The notes under the pieces: generated by a model
The model's database searches: none
The model's input: the letters and a program-made list of their open reading frames with translations, nothing else
Told to the model about the DNA's origin: nothing
Part shown: positions 56,481 through 64,000 of the stretch, piece after piece
How the letters are laid out: each line of letters begins with the position of its first letter
Numbering within the stretch: the first letter of the stretch is position 1
Source: Uranotaenia lowii
Lineage: Eukaryota > Arthropoda > Insecta > Diptera > Culicidae
Assembly: GCF_029784155.1 (NCBI RefSeq)
Contig: NC_073693.1
Location: 28,498,343 to 28,562,342 of the forward strand
Reading direction: 5' to 3'
DNA: 64,000 nt
Made by a program: the position numbers and the translations under genes

Positions 56481-57529
56481 TACAATTTTTAACTTGAAAA
56501 ATTTGATTTTTTTCTTCTTCAACCTATAAAAGAAAGAAAAAAATATAAAATAGTTTGAAATTTTTTTTTTCATAGTAAATATCAAAAATCATCTCTCCAA
56601 AAAACGTGTCAATTTGGCTTGCTAGCCACAACCAGCAATCACTAAAATCAAGATTATCCTATATATGACGTCAAATTATACGTGACGTCATTGATACGCG
56701 CTTGCTAACTAAAAGTATGGATCTGTCGATGTGTGGAAGGGAGAACAGACAGGCTTCACTCCCACTCAGGTTCGATGTCATCGTGACAGGAACCGTGTGG
56801 GAGGAAGACAACAACTTAAATTCTCCCGGCCTATCGTTAAATTTATTCATATTAATGGTTCAGTTTGCAACCGAACCACTCCAAAAATTTCGGAAACGAA
56901 GCTCCGAATTATTAAACTTAAAAATGGTTTTTACCAAGGGGTACGACCCCGAAATTAATGAAGTCGTTGATGAGTACGTGATGCCCACACTGCATGGTAC
57001 GAAAGCGATAGTAACTTCGCCCAACATTATATTCAGGCACAGATTGCTCTGAGAAGGGAAAACAACACGGGTACGCGGACGATGTATGCACATCCTCTCA
57101 TCTTCTCACGTGCCGTTCGTGCTTACGAAGCTTTTTCTTAAGCAGCAACGACAGGAGAGTATTTCGCCCGTGGAAGCAAATTGAATCCAATAAGACAAAT
57201 GCTACTGAATCCTCTCGAGCTTTAAGCTCTCGGGCTTGTTTTTTTGTTCCCTTCCTCTCTTCAGATCTAGCGTTGCGTTGTTGTTGTTGGGGTTGGTGTC
57301 TAGAGAAAAACGATGACGGCTTGGAGGTCAACCTGAACTTTCACTTGCTGAAGCCAATGGAAGATGACAACCAAACAGTAGCGCCACCAAGCCCTCCATA
57401 GTAGAGTTTGAAGCATTTGGGATTTTTTTTGGAACATGCATATAATACTAAAAAGCTTATAATCATTATTGACAAAGTTGAAGAAACTGGAAAGAGCTCC
57501 GAATTAACCATTTTCGCCAGGTTGACCAA
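56481..57529. other. Mixed interval, GC-richer in the middle
   Basis: The 56700-57400 part is GC-richer with overlapping frames on both strands, the longest being 116 codons at 56702-57052 (plus). None has a recognised motif. The rest is AT-rich. Confidence 0.4.
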
Positions 57530-58900
57530 ATACAAAAATGACAAAATTGACAAAATTGAAAAAAATTTACTAAATGGACCAATTTCACTAAATTGACGAA
57601 ATTGACAAACTTGACATAATTCATTGATTTGACAAAATTAACTTAATTGAAAAAATCATAAAATTGATAAAATTTATAACATTGACAAAATCGAGAAAAT
57701 TGGCAGAATTGACCAAATTAACGATGAAAAAATGGACAAAATTCACTGAATTGACAAAATTGACAAGATTGATAAAACTGACAAACTTAACCAAATTGAA
57801 AAAATTGACAAAATTGACAAAAATAACAATATTGACAAAAGAGTGACAAAATCGACAAAATTCATTAAATTGACGAAATTGACAAATGAGATAAAACTGA
57901 CAAAATCGACAAAATTGAAAAAATGACTAAATTAACGATGACAAAATCGACAAAATTCACTAAATTGACAAAATTGACAAGATTGATAAAACTGACAAAA
58001 ATCGACAATATTGACAAAATTGAAAAAAATTGACCAAATTGACCAAATTGAAAAACTTGATTCATTGATTTAACAAAATTCACATAGCTGAAAAAATCAT
58101 AAAAATTGATAATATTTTAAAAATTGACAAAATCGAGAAAATTGGCAGAATTGACAAAAATGACTATGACAAAATCGACAAAATTCACTGAATTGACAAA
58201 ATTGACAAGATTGATAAAACTGACAAAAATCGACAAAAGTGACAAAATTGACCAAATTGACCAAAATGACCAAATTGACCAAATTGTCAAAATTCACAAA
58301 ATTGACAAAGACAAAATCGACAAAATTCACTATATTTACAAAATTGACAAAATTGAAAAGATTGACAAAATTGACTGGTGAAATTTACAAAATTGACCCA
58401 ATTGACTAAATTTATACCAAATTTACAATATTGACAAATTGACAAAATTGACAAACTTGACAGAATCGAAGGAAATTGAAAAAATTGAAAAAAATGGACA
58501 AATTGACAATGACAAAATCGACGAAATGCACTTAATTGACAAAATTGGCAAAGCTGTCAAAATTGACAACATTGACAAAATTGACAAAATTGACTAATTT
58601 GATAAAACTGACAAAATTGACAAAATTGACAAAATTAACAAAACTGACCAAATTGACAAATTTGACAAAATTGACAAATTTGACAAAATTGACAGAATTT
58701 TCAAATTTGAAAAAGTTGACAAAATCATGAAAATTGTTAAAATCGACAAATAAACAAAATCTAGAAAATTGGTTAAATTGACAAAATTTACTGAACTAAC
58801 AATGCTGACAAAATCATGAAAATTGATAAAATTGACATTATTGACAAAATTTAATAAATGACCAAACTAACGAAACAGACAAAATCAACAAAACAGAACA
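57530..58900 (+). repeat. Degenerate 9-bp satellite, AAAATTGAC variant
   Basis: The words TTGACAAAA and TCGACAAAA recur at 9-bp multiples with many substitutions and indels over about 1.35 kb. Longer segments recur as well: the block with ATCGAGAAAATTGGCAGAATTG, then TGACAAAATCGACAAAATTCACT, then AAGATTGATAAAACTGAC appears near 57690-57780, 57940-58000 and 58130-58230. This is the most diverged array of the family, so it is probably the oldest. Confidence 0.85.
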
Positions 58901-59339
58901 AAAATCTCAAAATAACAAAATTAAAAATACTACGCTTTGAAAATTTTCAATATTTGTAATTTTCAAAATTTATTGCACCGATTTTATACATTTTGGTATC
59001 GTATTTTACTCTAGCATTTGAAATTTTATCCAATAATTTTATCTATGTACTTGTTTCATATACTTGAGAGGTTGAATTGTTTGAAATACATGGTCAGGCA
59101 TCTTTTTTCAAATTGTATTCTTAATTTTTATACCCCTTCCATTTTGAAGATATCATATGCTGTAACTCCAAAAGGAGTAAATTGAGTTAGATTATAATGT
59201 CATAGAAACGGAATCCTACATGATATTCCAGAATCTAGTCATTCAAAAACGTTAATTCATATGAAAATTATGATTATATAAAAATACTTTTATCCTAATA
59301 AAAACTTTGAATCTTTATTTCCTAAATTCATTTTTGATT

Positions 59340-59460
59340 TATTGCGTATGAAATTCATTAATCATAATTCATAGTTCATTTTGTTTTATATGTACCCAAA
59401 TATATTTTACAGGCTGTAAGAAAGGCTACAATCCACTGTAAAGTGTATTAAATCGAGTTC
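59340..59460 (+). repeat. Dispersed repeat, CCACTGTAAAGTGTATTAAATC family, copy 3
   Basis: It contains AAGGCTACAATCCACTGTAA followed by AGTGTATTAAATCG, nearly identical to the core of copy 2 near 27650-27690. The upstream sequence (TATGTACCCAAATATA) is also alignable with the copies at 7.5 and 27.6 kb. Confidence 0.7.
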
Positions 59461-61774
59461 TTTTTTTTTGTAAAATTTAGCGATTTTTACCTAACTTTAA
59501 GCAACGAAAAAATCCTTTAAACATAAAACCTATCATCAGTTTTTTGATATTGTTAAGACTGTATCTAATATGAACTTCCAAAGGCAATCAACAATCAAAT
59601 TTTCGACTTTCTCCTTTTGGAGCTCCTCTTTAGCTCGAAAGAGTCATTTTTCAACACAAATTGTCTTTTAACTTCCGTTTTCCACAAAAGATGTGCATGA
59701 TGAATATCTTAAATCTTGTCGAATAATCAATTTTTATGAAATATCATCCTGAAAAGATATAACGAAAAAAAGTGTTTTATGTAGGACCACCCTAACATCA
59801 GGAAAACATATTGCCATTAAACTAGGCTTGCCAGATACTTTCAGAAAAAAGCGGGACATTTGAGGACAGAAAAGCGGGACACAGCCTAAAAAAGCGGGAC
59901 ATTTAAGAAACTCTTAAAAATGGCTTAATTGTATTGCCAAACTTATACGTATACCATCAGCCAATGTTATTCATTGAAAGCAAGGTTGCGAAATCTCATG
60001 AGATTGAGATTTTTTTGAGTGAGATTTTCCCTTTTTGAATCTCAGTGTGATGCTAGGTAATCTCATCGTGAGTATCACAAACGGTTCTTGTCTTGAATGT
60101 CAACGCTTTCTCAGACTGAGAATCACGAGCAGAAAAACTACTTTTTGGAAGGCAGAGATGCCATGGAATAATATTTGTGCAAGCTCTTGAACAATGAAAC
60201 AAATTTTATAGTTCAGAAAAAGCTGAACATACCACAACTTTTTTAAAACTGTCAGTTATACTTGATGAATGTTAAAGGCCAGTTATAGTTTATTAAACAT
60301 TTTTATAGAGAAAATGCTATTAAAAGCTCTGTACAATCAGGGTGATGATAAGAATTTGTTTTTTTTATTTATGTCTTAAGCAAAGTTGCAAAATCTCGTT
60401 CAGTAAATATTTTATCGAGTGAGGTTCTTCCTTTTTGAATCTCAGTGAGAAACGTTAACGTTGATTGTGAATAAGAGTTTTGATTTTAAAACATCTTTCT
60501 GAAGAATGTATTATCATGACTTGTAAGAATCTGATTATAATATTTATGTCTTAGTTTAATGAAAGTTTTACAGAATGAGCAAAAAGTTTTTATGACCAAA
60601 TATGTTTATGAGTCTCGCTCGTATTCAGAGGGTTTAAGACATGCATAATGTACTTTTAAATCTCTTAAAAACGTTGATGCAAAGTTTTGCAATCATGGAA
60701 AAGAACCGCAAACATTGAAATGCCCAAGCTCAAAATTCTTCAAAAAAAGCCCAATGGCTTAATGTGCTTGCCAGAAAAAAAACATCTCAAATCTTCTGGA
60801 CATTACAAGAAACTATAAAAAAATAAAGCAAAATCTGAATAGCTAAATATTTGATAATTATAAATATTAACACCGCAAAGACAACTAAGCTGGGAAACAC
60901 TAAAATTCATAATTAAAATTATAAGGATCAACCGGGCCTAATTTTACAAATTTAGTATCTTTGAATTACCGAAAGTTTTTTTTTTGCCAATTTTGCAGAA
61001 AAAAGTTTTATGATTTTATTTATAGCATTCGAGCTATGCTTTGCTTTTACTTGTAGCGGCAATCTTAAAAACGAAGTTGAAATTTATAGGTAGCTATGTA
61101 GAGTTTTAATATAAATGAAGAAAATAGTTTCTTAATCTTCCAAACAAATTAAATTTTAAAATATAAAAATTAAAAAAAAAGATTGTTACCAACGAAAAAC
61201 CATTCCAATTAAAACGCATGGCATCCCAGCTTATGCAACCGGCTGGAATCGACCACATATGAAAAGCATTTATGAACCAAATAAAAAGTAATAAAAAAAT
61301 ATCAAAATTTTCCCTTTCAAATGAAAGCGGCGGTTTGTAGCTTCTATCCTAACGGTTAATCTTTTTTATTTCAATTTAAAAAAGACATTTTAATGATTTT
61401 TTATGCATTTTAAAGATTTTCTTTTTCAAGAGAAAGAAAGCCGGTTTTATTTGCACCGGCTCACAGATCTTTTTCAAATATTATCTCGACTCGCGTGATG
61501 TTTGAAATTCCCAGTGGGAAATTTCTGAAGTAGAAAACATGATCGTTGCACCAAAAAGTAGGATATGATTCATACCAGCCTATCTAATGTCCGATAAATT
61601 CACTTATTCTATAAAGAGCGTTTCCAGAAGATTTATAGAATTCTAAATAGAAAAAGAATATAACAGAAATAATAATGTGCTATTGAATATTAAGATTGAT
61701 CTTATTGTACTACCATTTGGAGTAATTGTAAAATCGCTTCTTTTGTTAAGCGGCCTTACTTCTAATTTTTTGAC
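59461..61774. other. AT-rich sequence with small dispersed repeats
   Basis: A TTGCCAGATA end-like word at 59829 is followed by three AAAGCGGGACA words (59862-59910). A segment with TTGCxAAATCTC, then TTTTTGAATCTCAGTG, occurs twice (near 59985-60055 and 60380-60450). No gene recognised. Confidence 0.5.
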
Positions 61775-61801
61775 TATTATTATTATTATTATTATTATTA
61801 T
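61775..61801 (+). repeat. (TAT)n microsatellite
   Basis: Nine perfect TAT/ATT units. Confidence 0.95.
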
Positions 61802-64000
61802 GAGCTTTTAGACACATGCATCAGAAATGAATTGTTCTTTAATTATCATAGCTGGATTTTTTTACCGATTTTTGAGTACGTTTTAAAATGCCCTTTAAAA
61901 GAAATTCGTGAAACCCTTGGAAGAAACACTATTCAATTTTATTAAAATGGCTTGTTTAGACTGTTAATTGATCATTCACAGCCTAGTACATCATTTTGAA
62001 GTGATTTTTGTGAAATCGGGAATGTTAAAATGTTTTCTCTACGGTTGTTCCGGATCTTTTACAGTCTCTAAGTGACTATTACTGTCAAAAAATCGGCAGA
62101 AAATTGCACTACCAATAAGTAGTTTGGAACAGAGAAGGGATGTCAGGACCAAGGACGTTTAAATAAAGATCGTTTGAAAAGAGATTTAAATAAAAGTTGA
62201 AACAAAGGACAGCTTATCACTGACATCACGGCTTCTATTTTTTCATTTAGTTGATATAAAAAAGTAGGTTTTAATTCTGAATGTATAGATGCATATTTGT
62301 TAGAATACATGATCTTTATTAATATTTCCAAATTTAGGTATCCTTCACTCGTACACAACATGCTCTGAAGAAGGGACCGCATGAAATTTGATGACTGTGA
62401 TCATGTTACAGTTCAATATATGTTTTTTTTGTATGTCAGCCGAAAAAATACAAAAAAAAAACCTAAAAAAATCTGAGTTTTGACCTTTTTTTTGTAAAAG
62501 TTTCAGCCCTTGAGAGTTCAAACAAATATCGATTTTTCTATTAATGTATTCTATGCTTAGCTAACTTAGAATATTTCACTGATTTCAAATAACCAGAAAA
62601 TCGATTAGAAATGTTGCTTTTAATCCTATATTATGTTGTTGCTTTTAATTTTGAAAACCAACCAAACGTCAACGACTGAATTTTATATTTTTTTATTTAA
62701 GTCGTCTTGACTATGAAATTATGTTATAAATTGTTTAGTACCAAAGCGCCGTATTTGCAAATAATATTTGAAAATAAAAGTGTTGTTCTCAACATTTATA
62801 AGTAGTGTGTTGTGTACATAGACACTTTTTAAAACATAGGTACCACGAGCTTTAACACTTTCGTTATTAAAAAGTTTCAATAAACTCCAATCATTAAAGC
62901 GCTCTTATTTTTTTATATCTAAAGCGTGTCGCTAGTGTGAAAAGCTAATCACATTATATGATACATTCAAATATTCCATAGATTCGTTACAAATTTAACT
63001 GGCGTCAAAAAATGGTAGGGGAAAAAGTAGGGAATATAGCTGAAGATTTCTCAAATGGGATTCTGGATTTCTGATTTTTTTTCTAGATGTGATGCTCAGT
63101 GAATTTCGTTTGACATCGAAAGCTTTGAGCATCACAACGAAATTCATTGTACTGCTTAATTGATACTCATCACGGTGAGTATCAATTTCAAATGATTATC
63201 TGAAATGTTGCAACTCTGATTGAAAGTACACTAAGGTTTTTTAAAGCGGATTGATTTCGCTCAGATTTTCGTACACGACTTCTATTTACACGAGTTTTTG
63301 GCATAAACACGTTTATTTTCTACGGTTCTCGCAAATTAACACGTTATATGAGAGAAATAATTCAATTTCAACCCCGTCTTGTGAAGTTACAATTATATTT
63401 AAAATTTGTTTTAAAAATTTTAAAACTTTCATCATTGTACACAATGGACAACTGAGTCGAAAAAGGTGGTGTATGATAAAAGGAAATTTAACTAAGATTC
63501 TTTTGAAAAATTAAGATTTTCAATTATTTAGAAGCATCTTAAACAACATATTCTTAAAACCAAATGTATTTACATTGCATTGATCGAACGTGCTCCATAA
63601 ACGCTTAACTGAACCAGATTCTTACTGTGCACAGAATTTTTTTTTTTGACTGTTATGTGTCACTGAAAACCGCAACCTTTAAAATAAATCACCTGTTATT
63701 AACAAAACCTGTAATTTTAAATTGTTTTCCTTGAAAGTTAACGAAGATTGATTTATTATTATAGCAAAAGTCCTGTAAAAAAGTTGTACATTAAAAATAA
63801 AATGTCACGTAATCATGTTTTCGACCTGTAAAATTACGGTAAATATCCTGCTCTTTTTTGTTACAGGACATTTGCGTCATTTTACAGCAAATAATTTTTG
63901 CTGTGTAACTTTAGGGTTATTTTGTATTATCTTATGTAAGCTCTGGTAAAATTATGCTTATTTTTTGTGTTGTGCTGCTTATTTTGAGAAAAAAAAAACG
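61802..64000. other. AT-rich sequence with palindromes, no recognised gene
   Basis: Open frames are short and unrecognised. A cluster of perfect palindromic arms lies at 63089-63187, described as a finding. ACAGCAAA (63884-63891) pairs with TTTGCTGT (63897-63904), a hairpin that resembles a transposon terminus. Confidence 0.45.

Noticed and set aside
56702..57052. 116-codon frame as a gene
   Set aside because: No recognisable domain, overlapped by a frame on the opposite strand, and no promoter or splice evidence.

Overview
This window looks like intergenic or intronic DNA from an insect, most likely a fly or mosquito. It is AT-rich, has no prokaryotic gene organisation, and is filled with satellite arrays and nested transposable elements. 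The organism call is an inference from element types (Helitron, I/Jockey-like non-LTR fragment, tRNA-derived SINE, long-inverted-repeat elements); no host gene fixes it. I found no intact host protein-coding gene. The long open frames across 10.6-16.2 kb, 26.1-26.5 kb, 32-33 kb and 35.5-43.8 kb are artefacts of 9-bp and 11-bp tandem repeats that carry no stop codon.

Layout. 1-3.19 kb: AT-rich sequence without recognised genes. 3.19-4.79 kb: 11-bp satellite (ATAACGATACG, then ATTACGATACG). 4.79-6.0 kb: non-repetitive, GC-richer. 6.0-9.5 kb: rearranged copy of a long-terminal-inverted-repeat (TIR) element. 10.6-15.06 kb: 9-bp satellite, joined directly to an inverted block of the 11-bp satellite (15.07-16.13 kb). 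18.05-20.71 kb and 21.76-25.31 kb: two more copies of the long-TIR element, each with a perfect 4-bp target duplication. The second has been hit by a 5'-truncated non-LTR retrotransposon with RNase H and zinc-finger remnants. 26.1-26.5 kb: a third 9-bp satellite variant. 28.2 kb: a tRNA-derived SINE with a perfect 13-bp target duplication. 30.7-33.8 kb: a different inverted-repeat element whose middle holds a 9-bp array and a 500-N assembly gap. 35.22 kb: a tRNA-like sequence. 35.5-43.8 kb: a large 9-bp satellite in the opposite orientation, including about 3.0 kb with no visible unit variation, interrupted by a 1.79-kb Helitron. 44-64 kb: mostly non-repetitive AT-rich DNA with scattered MITE-like repeats, a second SINE copy, two more 9-bp arrays and an unusual block at 49.2-50.6 kb carrying a perfect histone-mRNA-type 3' stem-loop on the minus strand.

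The unifying theme is one 9-bp sequence family. The units AAAAATGAC, AAAAATTAC, AAAATTGAC, AAAATTGAT and AAAATTGTC differ by one to three substitutions, keep the 9-bp period, and occur at six or more places in both orientations. The transposable elements act as time markers: the Helitron inserted after the large array formed, and the retrotransposon inserted after the long-TIR element did.
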